DNA of 64,000 nt from Candidatus Enterococcus myersii. Lineage in GTDB: Bacteria > Bacillota > Bacilli > Lactobacillales > Enterococcaceae. Positions 19,203 through 30,906 of this stretch are shown here, one piece after another; the stretch's first letter is position 1; every line of letters begins with the position of its first letter. The notes beneath the pieces are model-generated. The model worked only from the letters and a program-made list of their open reading frames with translations. It did no database searches and was not told the DNA's origin. The DNA is taken from NCBI RefSeq assembly GCF_017316025.1, contig NZ_JAFLVT010000009.1:44441-108440 (forward strand). The letters are read 5' to 3'. The translations under genes were made by a program, and so were the position numbers.

Positions 19203-20117
19203 TTATGGCAAATCATTTCCTGCTGCTAAATAAATGTCATACCAATCTTCTTTTGCCATTAACACATCACTAGCTTTGGCGATTTCTTCAATTCGTTGCG
19301 GATTCATACTACCAGCAATCACTTGCATATTGGCCGGATGACGTAAAATCCAGGCTGACGCAATACCAGTTGGTGTCGTATTATACTTTTCAGCCATTTC
19401 TGTTAATTTTTTATTTAATTCAGGGAATTTCTCGTTACCAATAAAGACCCCTTCAAAAAAACCATACTGATAAGGTGACCAAGCTTGAATTGTCATATCA
19501 TTCAATCGTGAAAATTCCAAAATACCATCGTCGTGATCAACACTACGAGAATCTGTCATATTCACATGTAAGCCAAAATCAATCATGCCCGTATGCATAA
19601 TTCCAAATTGTAATTGATTGGCAACTAAGGGTTGGCGCACATATTTTTTTAACAATTCGATTTGGCGTGAGTATTGATTGCTGACCCCAAAATATTTTAC
19701 TTTACCTTCTGACTCCAATTGATCAAAAGCTGCCGCTACTTCTTCTGGCTCCATCAATGTATCTGGGCGATGTAGTAATAGTGCATCTAGATAGTCGACA
19801 TTTAAGCGTTTCAAGCTTTTTTCTACTGAAGATATGATATGTTCTTTTGAAAAATCAAACATTTTACCTGGGACAATGCCACACTTACTTTGGATAAACA
19901 TATCTTCTCTTTTATAGCCGGTTTTAGCAAAAGCTTCTGCAAAAATTTCTTCGCATTTTCCTTGCCCGTAAATATCCGCATGATCAAAAAAGTTGATGCC
20001 ATTTTCTACGGCTGCGTGAATCACCGCGACAGGATCTTTGGCCTCAGTAATTCGCATACAACCTAAGACGACACTAGAGACACCTAATTCATTTGGTCCA
20101 AAGTTAACTTGTTTCAT
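19203..20117 (-). CDS. Aldo/keto reductase family oxidoreductase
   Basis: NADPH-dependent carbonyl reductase family, TIM barrel, 304 aa. The catalytic tetrad regions are visible: FDHADIYGQGKCE (Asp, Tyr), the Lys in FIQSKCG and the His in LLHRPDTLMEP. The late segment GSMNPQRIEEIAKA matches cofactor binding. Closest in style to the YdhF group. The open frame starts 21 codons earlier, but TTTGGAGG lies seven bases before the ATG at 20117. Substrate unknown. Single-gene unit with its own terminator. Confidence 0.88.
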   Translation of the reverse strand: MKQVNFGPNELGVSSVVLGCMRITEAKDPVAVIHAAVENGINFFDHADIYGQGKCEEIFAEAFAKTGYKREDMFIQSKCGIVPGKMFDFSKEHIISSVEKSLKRLNVDYLDALLLHRPDTLMEPEEVAAAFDQLESEGKVKYFGVSNQYSRQIELLKKYVRQPLVANQLQFGIMHTGMIDFGLHVNMTDSRSVDHDDGILEFSRLNDMTIQAWSPYQYGFFEGVFIGNEKFPELNKKLTEMAEKYNTTPTGIASAWILRHPANMQVIAGSMNPQRIEEIAKASDVLMAKEDWYDIYLAAGNDLP

Positions 20118-20224
20118 CTTGTAACCTCCAAATTTGCAAATATAATTCATTAAAAATTGCTTCCTGTTAAATTTTAACACAACTTAGAGAAAACGCTAAC
20201 AACTTAATTTAAAAAATCCTCCAC

Positions 20225-20271
20225 AAATAAAAACAGCAGACAAGACAAACATTTTGTCCCACCTACTGTTT
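20225..20271 (-). terminator. Intrinsic terminator of the pur operon (after purD)
   Basis: A 19-bp stem with several G-U pairs around a 3-nt loop (20231-20271), ending in TTTTTATTT on the minus strand. It is about 30 bases after the purD stop. Confidence 0.85.
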
Positions 20272-20302
20272 TTCAAACATATGTCCTGCTGTTGTTCTGA
20301 AT

Positions 20303-21556
20303 TTATTTGAATGCTCTTGCGCCAATATCTTTGCGATAAAACATTTGCGGCAAGTCCATTTGAGCTAGCGCTGCATAAACCTCATCGCGGGCCGTTTTCA
20401 AATCGCTAGCTTGGGCTGCGACTAAGAAAATTCTACCACCGGCTGCGACTAAGTTTTCAGCTTTTTTAGCTGTCCCAGCATAATATAATTCTGTCTTTTC
20501 AGTTGTAGTTTGTGGCAATACCATACCTTTTTGATAATCGCCAGGATAGCCTTGTGCGGCAACGACTACCCCAAATGCTGCCTGATCATGCCACGTCACC
20601 ACCGGTTTTGTCCCTTCTAAAAGTGCCGTAATAATATCTGCTAAACTAGATTTTAAGCGCGGTAAGACAACTTGTGTCTCTGGATCACCAAAGCGTGCAT
20701 TAAATTCGATTACTTTGGCCCCATCTTTTGTCGCTATTAAGCCAGCATACAAAATTCCAGTAAAAGGTGTGCCGTTTTTTACCATGCCATAAGCCGCAGG
20801 TTCCAAAATTTCTTTAACTGCCTTTGTCACCATTTCATCACTGATTTGCGGTACAGGAGAATATGCACCCATGCCGCCGGTATTTGGTCCTTTATCTCCG
20901 TCATAGGCGCGTTTATGGTCTTGGGCAATAACCATAGGGTAAACTTCTTCATTTTTAACAAACGCCAATAAGGAAAATTCTTCTCCAGCTAAAAATTCTT
21001 CGACGACTACCTTAGCACCACTTTCACCAAAACGATTTCCCTCTAACATGTCGGCTAACGCCGTTAGTGCTTCTTCTATTGTTTCAGCTACGACTACACC
21101 TTTTCCAGCCGCTAATCCATCAGCTTTAATGACAATTGGGGCACCTTTTTCCTCAACGTAAGCCGCCGCTTTTTGATAATCAGAAAAAGTTTTATAAGCT
21201 GCGGTTGGAATCTGATTATTTACCATAATTTGTTTGGCGAAATCTTTTGAACTTTCAATCTGCGCTGCCTTTTGATTCGGACCAAAAATTAGTAAACCTG
21301 CCTTTTGAAAATCATCGACAATCCCTCTTTGTAGCGGGGCTTCAGGCCCAACAAAAGTCCACGTAACATTTTCTTTCTTGGCAAAGTCAATGAGTTTTTC
21401 ATGCTCGTTTTCTGCAATGGCAACAGTTATTATCCCATCTTGTTTCATCCCTGGATTTCCCGGAGCACAAAATACCTGTTCCACTTTTTCATCTGCTAAC
21501 AATTTCTTAGCAATGGCGTGTTCACGACCACCGCCACCAATAATAAATAATTTCAT
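20303..21556 (-). CDS. purD: Phosphoribosylamine-glycine ligase
   Basis: Second step of de novo purine synthesis: phosphoribosylamine + glycine + ATP to GAR. 417 aa, ATP-grasp enzyme. Motifs: start KLFIIGGGGREHAIA, ATP-grasp loop IKADGLAAGKGVVVA, GPNTGGMGAYSP, and metal-binding EFNARFGDPETQ. Last gene of the operon, 14 bases after purH, followed by a terminator. Confidence 0.97.
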   Translation of the reverse strand: MKLFIIGGGGREHAIAKKLLADEKVEQVFCAPGNPGMKQDGIITVAIAENEHEKLIDFAKKENVTWTFVGPEAPLQRGIVDDFQKAGLLIFGPNQKAAQIESSKDFAKQIMVNNQIPTAAYKTFSDYQKAAAYVEEKGAPIVIKADGLAAGKGVVVAETIEEALTALADMLEGNRFGESGAKVVVEEFLAGEEFSLLAFVKNEEVYPMVIAQDHKRAYDGDKGPNTGGMGAYSPVPQISDEMVTKAVKEILEPAAYGMVKNGTPFTGILYAGLIATKDGAKVIEFNARFGDPETQVVLPRLKSSLADIITALLEGTKPVVTWHDQAAFGVVVAAQGYPGDYQKGMVLPQTTTEKTELYYAGTAKKAENLVAAGGRIFLVAAQASDLKTARDEVYAALAQMDLPQMFYRKDIGARAFK

Positions 21557-21570
21557 TTTAATATCCTCTC

Positions 21571-23112
21571 TTAGTGACGGAAATGACGAACACCCGTGAA
21601 GACCATTGCAACACCGTATTTATCCGCCATGTCAATTGATTCTTGATCACGAATACTTCCACCCGGTTGCACAATTGCTTTAATGCCATGCTCTGCGGCA
21701 AATTCCACTGAGTCTCCCATTGGAAAATATGCATCACTGGCTAAAACTGCACCGTCCATTTTGCCAGCATTTTCTGCTTGCGCAATTGCAATTTTAACAG
21801 AACCAACACGATTCATCTGACCGGCACCAATCCCAACGGTTTGATGTTCATTTGCCAACACAATTGCATTTGATTTTACATGTTTTACGGCCTTCCAGGC
21901 AAAAGCTAAAGCATTTAACTCTTGGGCACTTGGTTGTCTTTTAGTGACCACTTTAAAATCATTTGCCTCTTCTTTTATTACATCTTGATCTTGCAGGAGT
22001 AATCCACCTAAAACGGAAACTTTTTCTGGTAATTCAGCTTTATTGACTTCACTAAAATCTAGTGTCATTAAACGAATATTTTTCTTACTACTTAACAGTT
22101 CTAAGGCATCTGTAGCAAAGCTTGGGGCAATAATAATTTCCAAGAATAATTTGTGCATTTTTTCAGCGGTCGCCAGATCTACCATTCGATTTAAAACAAT
22201 GATTCCTCCAAAAATAGAAACTGGATCGGCATCATAAGCAAAATCATAGGCCTTTTCAATGGTATCAGCTGAGCCGATGCCACAAGGATTCATATGTTTT
22301 AGCGCTACTACCGTTGGTTCTTCAAACTCTCTTACGATCCGAATTGCTGCATCGGCGTCTTTAATATTGTTATAAGACAGCTCTTTACCATGAAGTTGTT
22401 TGGCTTGCGCGATCGAGTAGCTGACCGGTAATGCATCGGCGTAAAAAGCCGCCTCTTGATGAGAATTTTCCCCATAACGCAAATTTTGTTTCAAATCATA
22501 CGTTAAAGTTAACTTTTCTGGCTCTTTTTCTGCCACAAGCTCTGTCATAAAGCCTGCAATCAACGCATCATAAGCAGCCGTATGTCGAAAAACTTTTGCG
22601 GCTAATTTTTGTCTGGTTGCAAAAGTTGTCTTCCCATTTTCTTTAATTTCGGCTAAAACTTTCCCGTAATCCAACGGATCAACCACAACCGTTACAAATT
22701 CATGGTTTTTAGCAGCTGAGCGCAACATACTGGGCCCACCAATATCAATATTTTCAATGGCATCTTTTGTCGTTACATCCGCTTTTAAAATAGTTTCTTT
22801 AAAAGGATAAAGATTGACCACTACCAAATCAATTGGCTGAATATTATGGTCTGTCATAGCTTTGACGTGTTCAGTATTATCACGACGACTTAATAGCCCA
22901 CCGTGAATAAGAGGATGTAATGTTTTAACCCGACCGTCCATCATCTCTGGAAAATGAGTTACTTCTTCAATTCCAATTGTCGCAATACCAGCTTTTGTAA
23001 GGGCATTTTGCGTGCCGCCAGTCGAAATAATTTCCCAGCCAGCCTTTAGTAATCCTTCTGCCAGTTCTACGACACCGGTTTTATCAGAAACACTGATTAA
23101 AGCTCTTTTCAT
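21571..23112 (-). CDS. purH: Bifunctional AICAR transformylase/IMP cyclohydrolase
   Basis: Last two steps to IMP. 513 aa. The N-terminal cyclohydrolase domain (MGS-like, about 1-145) has [15 protein letters not shown] and [13 protein letters not shown]. The C-terminal transformylase domain includes [14 protein letters not shown], the catalytic Lys/His motif [10 protein letters not shown], and [12 protein letters not shown]. It lies between purN and purD in the operon, with a 67-base gap from purN that has no clear terminator. Confidence 0.97.
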   Translation of the reverse strand: MKRALISVSDKTGVVELAEGLLKAGWEIISTGGTQNALTKAGIATIGIEEVTHFPEMMDGRVKTLHPLIHGGLLSRRDNTEHVKAMTDHNIQPIDLVVVNLYPFKETILKADVTTKDAIENIDIGGPSMLRSAAKNHEFVTVVVDPLDYGKVLAEIKENGKTTFATRQKLAAKVFRHTAAYDALIAGFMTELVAEKEPEKLTLTYDLKQNLRYGENSHQEAAFYADALPVSYSIAQAKQLHGKELSYNNIKDADAAIRIVREFEEPTVVALKHMNPCGIGSADTIEKAYDFAYDADPVSIFGGIIVLNRMVDLATAEKMHKLFLEIIIAPSFATDALELLSSKKNIRLMTLDFSEVNKAELPEKVSVLGGLLLQDQDVIKEEANDFKVVTKRQPSAQELNALAFAWKAVKHVKSNAIVLANEHQTVGIGAGQMNRVGSVKIAIAQAENAGKMDGAVLASDAYFPMGDSVEFAAEHGIKAIVQPGGSIRDQESIDMADKYGVAMVFTGVRHFRH

Positions 23113-23179
23113 TTCATAAACTCCTCTTAATTGATTTTTATTCCGTAATAGGTATTAAAGTGTAACGATTGCCAAGTCT

Positions 23180-23746
23180 TTATTGCTGCCCCTGTACAAT
23201 TTGTTTTAAAACGGCGGGGTATAATTGATGCTCGGCTTGGTGAATTTTGGCTTCCAAACTGGCTAGATCATCATCTAAAATTAAAACAGGAACTTGGGCA
23301 ATAATCGGACCAGTATCCACACCGGCATCAATGTAATGTACCGTTACCCCCGTTACTTTGACGCCATAATCATAGGCATCTTTAATGCCGTTAAGACCAG
23401 GAAAAGCCGGTAGTAATGACGGATGGATATTAATAATTTTTTTAGGAAAAGCCGCCAAAAGTTGGGGGCCAATAATGCGCATATAACCCGCCAATACAAT
23501 TAAATCAATTTTTTCTTGCTGCATTAACGCTAACAGCGCTTTTTCATAATCGTTTTTACTTGGAAAGTCTTGAGGACTAAATTGAAACGTTGCAACCCCA
23601 ATTTTTTGGGCCCGTTCCAGCACAAAAGCATTTTTTTTATCACTAAAAACAAAGGCGATTTCCGCTGCTACGCTTTCTTTTTGAAAATAATCGGCAATAG
23701 CAGCAAAATTACTCCCATTCCCAGAAGCTAAAACTGCAATCCTCAT
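23180..23746 (-). CDS. purN: Phosphoribosylglycinamide formyltransferase
   Basis: Formylates GAR to FGAR with 10-formyl-THF. 188 aa. The N-terminal nucleotide site is [13 protein letters not shown]; the catalytic region has [12 protein letters not shown] (Asn, His) and the later Asp in [12 protein letters not shown]. Overlaps purM by four bases (ATGA), so the two are translationally coupled. No purT is seen in the window. Confidence 0.96.
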   Translation of the reverse strand: MRIAVLASGNGSNFAAIADYFQKESVAAEIAFVFSDKKNAFVLERAQKIGVATFQFSPQDFPSKNDYEKALLALMQQEKIDLIVLAGYMRIIGPQLLAAFPKKIINIHPSLLPAFPGLNGIKDAYDYGVKVTGVTVHYIDAGVDTGPIIAQVPVLILDDDLASLEAKIHQAEHQLYPAVLKQIVQGQQ

Positions 23747-24795
23747 TTTTTTTCCTCGTGGATCGTAAGTAAAGGCGTGTCTTTTGTTTTTTCGACAATT
23801 CGACCAATTTCATAACAAGGTTCATTTAAAGCTGCTAAAATCTGCTTAACTTGTTCCACTTTTTCGGGACTTACTGCCAATACCATACCAATTCCCATAT
23901 TGAAAATTTCAAACATTTCAGCGTGATTGATTTTGCCATAATCTTCCAACACGTCAAAAATTGGTAAAACTGGCCAGGTACCTTCTGTAATTTCAACAGC
24001 AACATTTTCCTTTAACATCCGCGGAATATTTTCTACAAAACCGCCACCGGTAATGTGGGCAATGCCGTTCACCAAATTTTCTTTTACTAGCGGGAGGATT
24101 GATTTCACATAAATTTTAGTTGGGGTTAAGAGGACTTCGCCTAACGGTTTATCCCCTAGCGCAGCAATCTTTTTAGCTTCACTTAAATTATGTTCGGTAA
24201 AGAAAATTTTTCGAACGAGCGAAAAACCGTTTGAGTGAATTCCACTTGAGGGCAATCCTAACAAAATATCGCCTGCTTTAATATTTTCGCCGGTTACTAT
24301 TTGACTTTTTTCGGCTACACCTACTGCAAAGCCAGCTAAATCGTATTCATCTGTTGCATACATACCTGGCATTTCAGCAGTTTCACCACCAATTAAAGCC
24401 GCACCAGCTTCAAGACACCCCTTTGCCACACCTGCAACTACTTGTTCCAAGCGAGCAGGTTCGCTTTTGCCAGTTGCCAAATAATCTAAGAAATACAAAG
24501 GTTCTGCCCCTTGCGCAACGATATCATTTACACACATCGCCACACAATCAATACCAATAGTGTCGTGTTTATCCGCTTTAAAAGCTACCATTAGTTTAGT
24601 CCCGACACCATCAGTCCCGGAAATTAAAACGGGTTCTTTTACACCTAAGCTACTTAAATCAAAACAACCACCAAAGCCACCTAGCGCACCCATCACACCT
24701 AGACGTTCCGTTTTTTTCACATGTTTTTTGATTCGCTCTACTACTTCATACCCAGCGTTCACATCAACGCCAGCTTTTGCATATGCATTGGCCAC
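23743..24795 (-). CDS. purM: Phosphoribosylformylglycinamidine cyclo-ligase
   Basis: AIR synthetase, closing the imidazole ring with ATP. 350 aa, a PurM/SelD-type fold shared with PurL. Motifs: [47 protein letters not shown] and [15 protein letters not shown]. In the operon between purF and purN, overlapping the start of purN. Confidence 0.97.
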   Translation of the reverse strand: MANAYAKAGVDVNAGYEVVERIKKHVKKTERLGVMGALGGFGGCFDLSSLGVKEPVLISGTDGVGTKLMVAFKADKHDTIGIDCVAMCVNDIVAQGAEPLYFLDYLATGKSEPARLEQVVAGVAKGCLEAGAALIGGETAEMPGMYATDEYDLAGFAVGVAEKSQIVTGENIKAGDILLGLPSSGIHSNGFSLVRKIFFTEHNLSEAKKIAALGDKPLGEVLLTPTKIYVKSILPLVKENLVNGIAHITGGGFVENIPRMLKENVAVEITEGTWPVLPIFDVLEDYGKINHAEMFEIFNMGIGMVLAVSPEKVEQVKQILAALNEPCYEIGRIVEKTKDTPLLTIHEEKK

Positions 24796-24814
24796 TTATT
24801 TTCGCTCCTTTTAT

Positions 24815-26254
24815 TTAGAAAAATGAAGTTTGTTCTTTTAATGAAGCCTGATATTTTTCTTGGTAATCGTATAAAGGGGTTGGATAGTCCCCATTAAAAT
24901 AGGCCATACATAAACCGCCATATGGGGCATCAAAATCTAATCCAATGGCGTTAATCAAACCCTCTTCGCTTAAATAACTTAACGAGTCGGCTCCTATCAC
25001 TTGACGAATTTCTTCTACCGAATGATTGGCCGCAATTAATTCTTTGCGTGTTTGAATATCAATGCCATAAAAACAAGGATATTTTAAAGGTGGTGAAGCA
25101 ATTCTGACGTGCACTTCCTTGGCACCAGCTTCTTTTAGTAAATCCACAATCCTGCGGCTGGTAGTTCCTCTTACAATCGAATCGTCCACCATAATTACCT
25201 TTTTACCAGCAACTACTCCTCGAACTGCTGATAATTTCATCCGCACTCCTTGCTCTCTTAATTCTTGAGTTGGTTGAATAAACGTGCGGGCTACATATTG
25301 ATTTTTCACCAATCCCAGTTCATAAGGAATACCTGAAGCTTCTGCATAGCCACTAGCAGCTGACAAAGAAGAATTGGGCACACCAATGACCATATCGGCT
25401 GCTACTGGTGCTTCCTTGGCTAAATTTCGCCCCATATTTTTTCTCGCTGTGTGAACATTCACTCCGGCAATATTGGAATCTGGTCGCGCAAAATAGACAT
25501 ATTCCATCGAACAGATAGCATGTTGGGTATCTTTAGTGAAATGTTCGATTTTAACCCCATCACCATTAATGATGATAATTTCTCCGGGTTGTACATCACG
25601 AACAAATTCTGCCCCGCTAACTTCTAAGGCACATGTTTCAGAGGCCACCACATAGGCCCCGTTTTTCATCTTCCCGATGGCCAAAGGACGAAACCCATTG
25701 GCATCAAGCGCTGCAATCATGCAGTCTTCCCGCATTAAAATGTAGGCAAAACCGCCTTTAACTTGGTTTAACGCTTCTTTTAATTGATCCAACCACGTTT
25801 CTTTTTTACTCCGCCGAATCAGATGCATTAAAATTTCAGTATCAGAATTAGAATGAAAAATCGCGCCATCACGTTCTAATTCTGTCCGTAAACTACAAGC
25901 ATTGGTCAAATTACCATTGTGGGCAAGACCGACAGAACAGTCGTAAAATTTAAACAAAAAGGGTTGGATATTATCAACGCTACCATTACCGGCCGTCGCA
26001 TATCGCACGTGGCCAATCGCCGCATTTCCTTTTAATTGTGCGAGCTGTCTATCGTCTTTAAAAACTTCAGACAATAACCCCAATTCACGATAGCCGTACA
26101 ATTTACCGGCATCGTTTGAAACAATTCCCGCTCCTTCTTGACCGCGGTGTTGCAAACTATGGAGACCAAAATAAGTGACACGCGCAGCGTCTGGGTGACC
26201 CCAGACGCCAAAAATGCCACATTCTTCATTCAAACTTTTTACTTCATAAGACAT
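24815..26254 (-). CDS. purF: Amidophosphoribosyltransferase
   Basis: First committed step of purine synthesis: PRPP + glutamine to phosphoribosylamine. 479 aa from the chosen start. The Ntn glutaminase domain begins at the Cys of [10 protein letters not shown] after an 11-residue propeptide to be cleaved. The PRPP motif is [16 protein letters not shown]. Two cysteines matching Fe-S ligand positions of the Bacillus enzyme are seen ([21 protein letters not shown]), but the C-terminal CxxC appears reduced to one Cys (YGGLCMAY). The open frame starts at a TTG inside the GGGAGG site; the ATG at 26254 (MSYEVK) is preferred. It overlaps the end of purL by 16 bases. Confidence 0.95.
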   Translation of the reverse strand: MSYEVKSLNEECGIFGVWGHPDAARVTYFGLHSLQHRGQEGAGIVSNDAGKLYGYRELGLLSEVFKDDRQLAQLKGNAAIGHVRYATAGNGSVDNIQPFLFKFYDCSVGLAHNGNLTNACSLRTELERDGAIFHSNSDTEILMHLIRRSKKETWLDQLKEALNQVKGGFAYILMREDCMIAALDANGFRPLAIGKMKNGAYVVASETCALEVSGAEFVRDVQPGEIIIINGDGVKIEHFTKDTQHAICSMEYVYFARPDSNIAGVNVHTARKNMGRNLAKEAPVAADMVIGVPNSSLSAASGYAEASGIPYELGLVKNQYVARTFIQPTQELREQGVRMKLSAVRGVVAGKKVIMVDDSIVRGTTSRRIVDLLKEAGAKEVHVRIASPPLKYPCFYGIDIQTRKELIAANHSVEEIRQVIGADSLSYLSEEGLINAIGLDFDAPYGGLCMAYFNGDYPTPLYDYQEKYQASLKEQTSFF

Positions 26255-28461
26255 GGAATTGCTTCCTCCCAAAGTTCTTTGGCAGTGTGCGTTGCAACTG
26301 CAATGTTGCCGTCATTTGCATTAATTTTAATTTTTCCATCATTAGTGACTGTCCCAATCAAAGTTGCTTTATCTTTTGCTAACATTTCAAAATCTTTTTG
26401 ATCTGTCTTTTTCACTGATAAAACAAAACGAGATTGTGTTTCTGAAAATAAGTTTTCTTTTGGCATTGAAACATCAACTGAAATCCCCAAACCATTTTTA
26501 AACGTACACTCGGCTAACGCGATCGCCAAACCACCCTCAGCACAATCATGTGCACTGACTACAAGTCCTTTTTGAATAGCATTTAAAACCAAAGCTTGAT
26601 TGGCTTTTTCATTTGCTAAATCAAAATTCATAAGTCTACCTTCAATTAGACCTTTTTGCATTTTTTGGATTTCAGTTCCGTTAAAATCAGCAAACGTCTC
26701 CCCTACAAGATAAATTAAGTCATCTGCCTCTTTAAAGTCTTGGGTAGTAATATTTTTACTATCAGCAATTAAACCAACCATTCCAATCATTGGCGTTGGA
26801 TAAATTGCTTTGCCGTCTGTTTCGTTATATAAAGAAACATTCCCCGAAATAACCGGCGTATCCAAAGTGCGGCAAGCTTCACTGATTCCATCAGCTGAGG
26901 TCCATAGTTCCCAAAATCCTTCTGGTTTGTCTGGCGAGCCATAATTTAAGCAATCGGTAATTGCTAGTGGCTGTCCACCACTTGCAACAATATTTCGTGC
27001 CGCTTCGGCAACGGCAATTTGTCCGCCAATTTCTGGGTTCAAATATAAATAGCGCGCATTACAATCCGTCGTCATCGCCAAAGCCTTTTTTGTCCCACGT
27101 ACCCGTAAAACAGCAGCATCACTTCCTGGTGCTACTACGGTATTCGTACGTACTTGTGAATCATAAGTTTCATAAATCATTTTTTTAGAAGCAATAGTAG
27201 GTTGTTGTAAAAGTTGTAATAAAGTAGCCGTAGCGTCTTCTACTACTGGCGTAAAATCAGCTAATTTGGCAAATTCTTTGATTCGCGCTGGTTCTGCGTA
27301 TGCTTTATGATAGGTCGGTGCCTCTTCTGCTAGCGCATCGACAGGTAAATTCGCTACTTCAACACCACGATGATACAACCGATATAAACCGTCATCGGTT
27401 ACTTCACCAATTGTGACTGCGTCTAACTCATATTTACTAAAGAGCGCTTCAACTTCTTTTTCATGTCCTTTTTTCACACAAATTAACATGCGCTCTTGCG
27501 ATTCAGATAACATCATTTCATAAGGGGTCATACCCGTTTCCCGTTGTGGTACATCATCTAGATATAGTTTTAAACCAGAGCCAGCTTTTGAAGCCATTTC
27601 TGAGCTGGAAGATACCAGACCGGCCGCCCCCATATCCTGAATGCCAACTAAAATATCTTGATGTTCTAAAATTAATTCTAGACAGGCTTCTAGTAACAGT
27701 TTTTCCATAAATGGATCGCCTACTTGAACGGCTGAACGTTGCTGTTCTTGGCCTTCAACAAATTCTTCTGAGGCGAAGGTTGCACCGTGAATGCCATCAC
27801 GTCCTGTTTTGGCTCCAACGTACATAATTGCATTTCCGACACCTTTAGCTTGGCCTTTTTGAATATCTTTGTGCTCAATTAACCCAACGCACATAGCATT
27901 AACTAACGGATTGCCTTCATAGCAAGGATCAAAGGCTACTTCGCCGCCGACAGTTGGAATTCCAATACAGTTACCATAACCTGAAATTCCAGCGACCACT
28001 TCTTCTAATAAATATTTTGTGCGGGAATTATTCAGCTCGCCAAAACGCAAAGAATCTAAAACTGCAATCGGACGTGCTCCCATACTAAAAATATCGCGAA
28101 TAATTCCACCAACCCCGGTAGCTGCGCCTTCATAAGGTTCAACAGCTGACGGATGATTGTGACTTTCCGCTTTAAAAACAACCGCTTGACCATCACCAAT
28201 GTCAACAATCCCAGCACCTTCACCAGGTCCTTGTAAAACTTGGGGTCCACTAGTTGGAAATTTGCGTAAAACGGGCTTTGAATTTTTATAAGAGCAATGT
28301 TCACTCCACATGACAGAAAAAAGACCAGTTTCAGTATAATTAGGTAAGCGCCCTAAAATATCTTCTGAAATCATCTGATATTCTTCATCAGTTAAGCCCC
28401 ACTGCGCGTAAATTTTACGCTCTTTTATTTCTTGTGGTGTTGGTTCACTTATTTTCATCAT
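26239..28461 (-). CDS. purL: Phosphoribosylformylglycinamidine synthase, large subunit
   Basis: FGAM synthetase of the small (Gram-positive) type, 740 aa, working with separate PurS and PurQ. Motifs: [47 protein letters not shown], and the second half with [16 protein letters not shown]. Two consecutive ATG codons start the gene directly at the purQ stop. Its 3' end overlaps the purF start. Confidence 0.97.
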   Translation of the reverse strand: MMKISEPTPQEIKERKIYAQWGLTDEEYQMISEDILGRLPNYTETGLFSVMWSEHCSYKNSKPVLRKFPTSGPQVLQGPGEGAGIVDIGDGQAVVFKAESHNHPSAVEPYEGAATGVGGIIRDIFSMGARPIAVLDSLRFGELNNSRTKYLLEEVVAGISGYGNCIGIPTVGGEVAFDPCYEGNPLVNAMCVGLIEHKDIQKGQAKGVGNAIMYVGAKTGRDGIHGATFASEEFVEGQEQQRSAVQVGDPFMEKLLLEACLELILEHQDILVGIQDMGAAGLVSSSSEMASKAGSGLKLYLDDVPQRETGMTPYEMMLSESQERMLICVKKGHEKEVEALFSKYELDAVTIGEVTDDGLYRLYHRGVEVANLPVDALAEEAPTYHKAYAEPARIKEFAKLADFTPVVEDATATLLQLLQQPTIASKKMIYETYDSQVRTNTVVAPGSDAAVLRVRGTKKALAMTTDCNARYLYLNPEIGGQIAVAEAARNIVASGGQPLAITDCLNYGSPDKPEGFWELWTSADGISEACRTLDTPVISGNVSLYNETDGKAIYPTPMIGMVGLIADSKNITTQDFKEADDLIYLVGETFADFNGTEIQKMQKGLIEGRLMNFDLANEKANQALVLNAIQKGLVVSAHDCAEGGLAIALAECTFKNGLGISVDVSMPKENLFSETQSRFVLSVKKTDQKDFEMLAKDKATLIGTVTNDGKIKINANDGNIAVATHTAKELWEEAIPCLMK

Positions 28462-29135
28462 TATTTAACTGGCACCTTTCCAAAATTTTTCAAAATTGAG
28501 GCAAAAAAACGACGACCATCTGTTGAACCTAATAATTCTTCCATCGCACGTTCTGGATGGGGCATCATTCCCATAACATTACCAGCTTCATTACAAATGC
28601 CAGCGATATTTGCCATACTGCCATTCACATCTTCTTCATACGTAAAAACAATTTGATTATTGGCTTTTAATTTTGCTAATGTCTTTTCATCGCAGATATA
28701 ATTGCCTTCCCCATGAGCGACGGGGATTTTAATTACCTCATCGTTTTCATATTCAGAAGTAAATTTTGTTTGATTGTTCACCTTTAAAGGTGTCGTTTTG
28801 CAAACAAAGTGCAACGACTTGTTCCGAATTAGAGCCCCCGGTAACAAGCCCGCCTCTGTTAACACTTGAAAACCATTACAAGTACCAAATACAGGCTTTC
28901 CTTCTTTGGCAAATCGTTTCACTTCAGCCAGAATTGGTGAAAAACGAGCAATTGCACCACAGCGCAAGTAATCACCATATGAAAATCCCCCAGGTAATAA
29001 CACACCGTCAAAACCCGCTAAAGAAGTAACATCATAACGGACATATTCGGCTTGTGATCCCATCACATCTTTAATCGCCCAAAGCATATCCATATCACAG
29101 TTAGAGCCGGGAAATACAATTACGGCGAATTTCAT
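28461..29135 (-). CDS. purQ: Phosphoribosylformylglycinamidine synthase, glutaminase subunit
   Basis: Class-I glutamine amidotransferase that feeds ammonia to PurL. 224 aa. It starts [14 protein letters not shown] at 29135 after TGGAGGAAG. The triad nucleophile is in [10 protein letters not shown] and the His/Glu pair in [12 protein letters not shown] longer frame to 29219 overlaps purS in another frame and is not needed. It starts just past the purS stop and ends on the purL start. Confidence 0.96.
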   Translation of the reverse strand: MKFAVIVFPGSNCDMDMLWAIKDVMGSQAEYVRYDVTSLAGFDGVLLPGGFSYGDYLRCGAIARFSPILAEVKRFAKEGKPVFGTCNGFQVLTEAGLLPGALIRNKSLHFVCKTTPLKVNNQTKFTSEYENDEVIKIPVAHGEGNYICDEKTLAKLKANNQIVFTYEEDVNGSMANIAGICNEAGNVMGMMPHPERAMEELLGSTDGRRFFASILKNFGKVPVK

Positions 29136-29136
29136 A

Positions 29137-29391
29137 TTAAACTTCCTCCATTGCAGTAATTTCGTAACGATAAGTTTCCATGTTGACATTAGCAAGTAAC
29201 TTGTCACAAATATTTTCAATCATTTCCTCAACGGGTCGATCGCCTTTAGCTACTTTAATTTCAAAATATTTTCCGATGCGAATCTCATCAATTTCTTCAT
29301 AACCCATACGATGAACGGCACCTTTAACTGCTTGCCCTTGTGGATCTAAAACTGATTCTTTGTACGTTACATAAACTTTTACGAAATACAT
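29137..29391 (-). CDS. purS: Phosphoribosylformylglycinamidine synthase subunit PurS
   Basis: 84-aa structural subunit that bridges PurQ and PurL. It starts [19 protein letters not shown], with the conserved VLDPQG segment. ferredoxin-like fold. It lies between purC and purQ as in Bacillus; separate PurS, PurQ and PurL is the Gram-positive form of the enzyme. Confidence 0.95.
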   Translation of the reverse strand: MYFVKVYVTYKESVLDPQGQAVKGAVHRMGYEEIDEIRIGKYFEIKVAKGDRPVEEMIENICDKLLANVNMETYRYEITAMEEV

Positions 29392-29392
29392 G

Positions 29393-30121
29393 CTATTGCT
29401 CCTCCACTAAAAATTGATTTTCTAAACGCTTTAAAACTTCTTCATAAACAGGAACCAAATCCCCTAAATCACGTCGGTAAATATCTTTATCTAAATGTTC
29501 ATTGGTTGCCAAATCCCAAAGTCGACAAGTATCTGGTGAAATTTCATCCGCCAAGAGCAGTTGTCCGGAAGTGGTGCGTCCAATTTCAATTTTAAAGTCA
29601 ATTAATTTAATACCAATTTGGGCAAAAATTCGTTGTAACGCCACATTTACATTTCGAGCTAAATGTTTAATATCGTTAATCTCTTTGCCTGTAGCTAATT
29701 TTAGTAACTTTACGTGATCGTCATTAATGAATGGATCATCTAGTTTATCTTCTTTGTAATAAAACTCTACAACCGGAAAACTAAGGGGTGTTCCTTCTGC
29801 AACTTGTAATCGTTTTGAGAAGCTACCTGCAGCAGTATTCCGAACAACAACTTCCAGTGGAATTATTTCTACACATTCTATCAATTGTTCGGTTTTTGAT
29901 ATTTTTCCGACAAAATGAGAGAGAATTCCTTCGTTTTTTAGTTGTTGGAAAATTAAGCTGGTAATTTGATTGTTTAGTGCTCCTTTGCCAGATACTTGAT
30001 CTTTTTTAGCGCCATTTAACGCAGTAGCTTGGTCAAGATATTCTACCCAATAAACAGCTGGATCGTCAGTCGTATAAAGTTTTTTAGCTTTGCCGGCGTA
30101 ACGTAATTCTTTTTTTTGCAT
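29393..30121 (-). CDS. purC: SAICAR synthetase
   Basis: Ligates CAIR with aspartate using ATP. 242 aa. Motifs: [14 protein letters not shown] (ATP loop), [15 protein letters not shown], and C-terminal [12 protein letters not shown]. An upstream ATG at 30133 lies within the ribosome site TGAGGTG, so the ATG at 30121 (MQKKEL) is chosen. First gene of the purCSQLFMNHD operon; one base separates it from purS. Confidence 0.96.
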   Translation of the reverse strand: MQKKELRYAGKAKKLYTTDDPAVYWVEYLDQATALNGAKKDQVSGKGALNNQITSLIFQQLKNEGILSHFVGKISKTEQLIECVEIIPLEVVVRNTAAGSFSKRLQVAEGTPLSFPVVEFYYKEDKLDDPFINDDHVKLLKLATGKEINDIKHLARNVNVALQRIFAQIGIKLIDFKIEIGRTTSGQLLLADEISPDTCRLWDLATNEHLDKDIYRRDLGDLVPVYEEVLKRLENQFLVEEQ

Positions 30122-30162
30122 TTTGCACCTCATTTTATTGACATTAAATTTTTCATCGCCAA

Positions 30163-30269
30163 AATCGTTCGTGTTTAACTTGTATTTATTTTAACAATCG
30201 CAAGGATACGGGTCAACATTTATCTGGATAATAATTATCAAAACGCACTTAATTGTTCGTGTTTAACTT
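30163..30269 (-). promoter_or_regulatory. pur operon promoter with two PurR-box-like elements
   Basis: Minus strand: -35 TTGACC (30211-30216), 17-bp spacer, -10 TAAAAT (30188-30193). Two direct copies of AGTTAAACACGAACRATT flank it: 30163-30180 just downstream of the start site and 30251-30268 upstream. They resemble the Gram-positive PurBox (AWWWCCGAACWWT), sharing the CGAAC core but with A before it. The same core occurs upstream of purE. PurR of this type represses when PRPP is low; control here is inference. Confidence 0.7.
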
Positions 30270-30351
30270 TTTTCAAAAAAAATATTTTTATTGATATAAC
30301 TATTCGTAAAATTTTTTAAAATAGTTTTTCAAAACGGTTTTTAATGAAGCG

Positions 30352-30380
30352 TTTACAGTGAAATAAAAAAGTGTTATAGT
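30352..30380 (+). promoter_or_regulatory. Promoter of the 126-aa gene, divergent from purC
   Basis: -35 TTTACA (30352-30357), 17-bp spacer, -10 TATAGT (30375-30380). An imperfect cre-like sequence (AAGCGTTTACA) overlaps the -35. Confidence 0.65.
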
Positions 30381-30423
30381 ACTTTTAGACTCATTGATAG
30401 GATTATTTTTAGGAGGCCTATGC

Positions 30424-30804
30424 ATGGAAGAAAGTCAACTGGTTGCCAACTTTTTGGATTCCCTTGTATTCGAAGAAAAACGTCGGCTGTTTAACGACTT
30501 ATTAGCAGTAGAAGAAGTTTATCAAATGAATAAAAATACTTCGTTTTATACTTTTCGCAAGGTAAAACAAGCATCAAAACGTCATGTTGACTGTCGCAAA
30601 CGAATTTTTCGATATCAAAACAGTCACAACGAAGAGTTAATTATCGAACAGATTCATGAACAACGTTTCTTTAAAAACAACTATACTTTTAAAGTATTTT
30701 TTAATTTGGAAGAGTATAATTTTTCCTTTGTAGAGAACATCCTCGCTGTTTTGCGAGATGAAAGAATGCGCCATTATACACAACCAAAAGTAGTATTTGG
30801 TTAA
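30424..30804 (+). CDS. Conserved-looking hypothetical protein, 126 aa
   Basis: I do not recognise the family. Soluble, charged, basic protein without signal peptide or membrane segment, rich in Arg, Lys, Phe and Asn. An acidic N-terminal helix (EESQLVANFLDSLVFEEK) precedes a basic middle (KQASKRHVDCRKRIFRYQ). The ATG at 30424 follows AGGAGG by seven bases, better than an upstream start at 30394. It has a good promoter and terminator, so it is probably a real single-gene unit. It is divergent from the pur operon. Confidence 0.8.
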   Translation: MEESQLVANFLDSLVFEEKRRLFNDLLAVEEVYQMNKNTSFYTFRKVKQASKRHVDCRKRIFRYQNSHNEELIIEQIHEQRFFKNNYTFKVFFNLEEYNFSFVENILAVLRDERMRHYTQPKVVFG

Positions 30805-30836
30805 AGATGCTGATTTATTATCAGCGTCTTTTTTTA
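30804..30836 (+). terminator. Terminator of the 126-aa gene
   Basis: 11-bp stem AAGATGCTGAT/ATCAGCGTCTT with one G-U and a 5-nt loop, then TTTTTT. It begins at the stop codon. Confidence 0.88.
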
Positions 30837-30906
30837 TAGAAATTTTGGTTTTGCGGCATAAGATTCAAATAGCCGCAGAGTTATTTATAAAGTTAAACAA
30901 CCAGAA

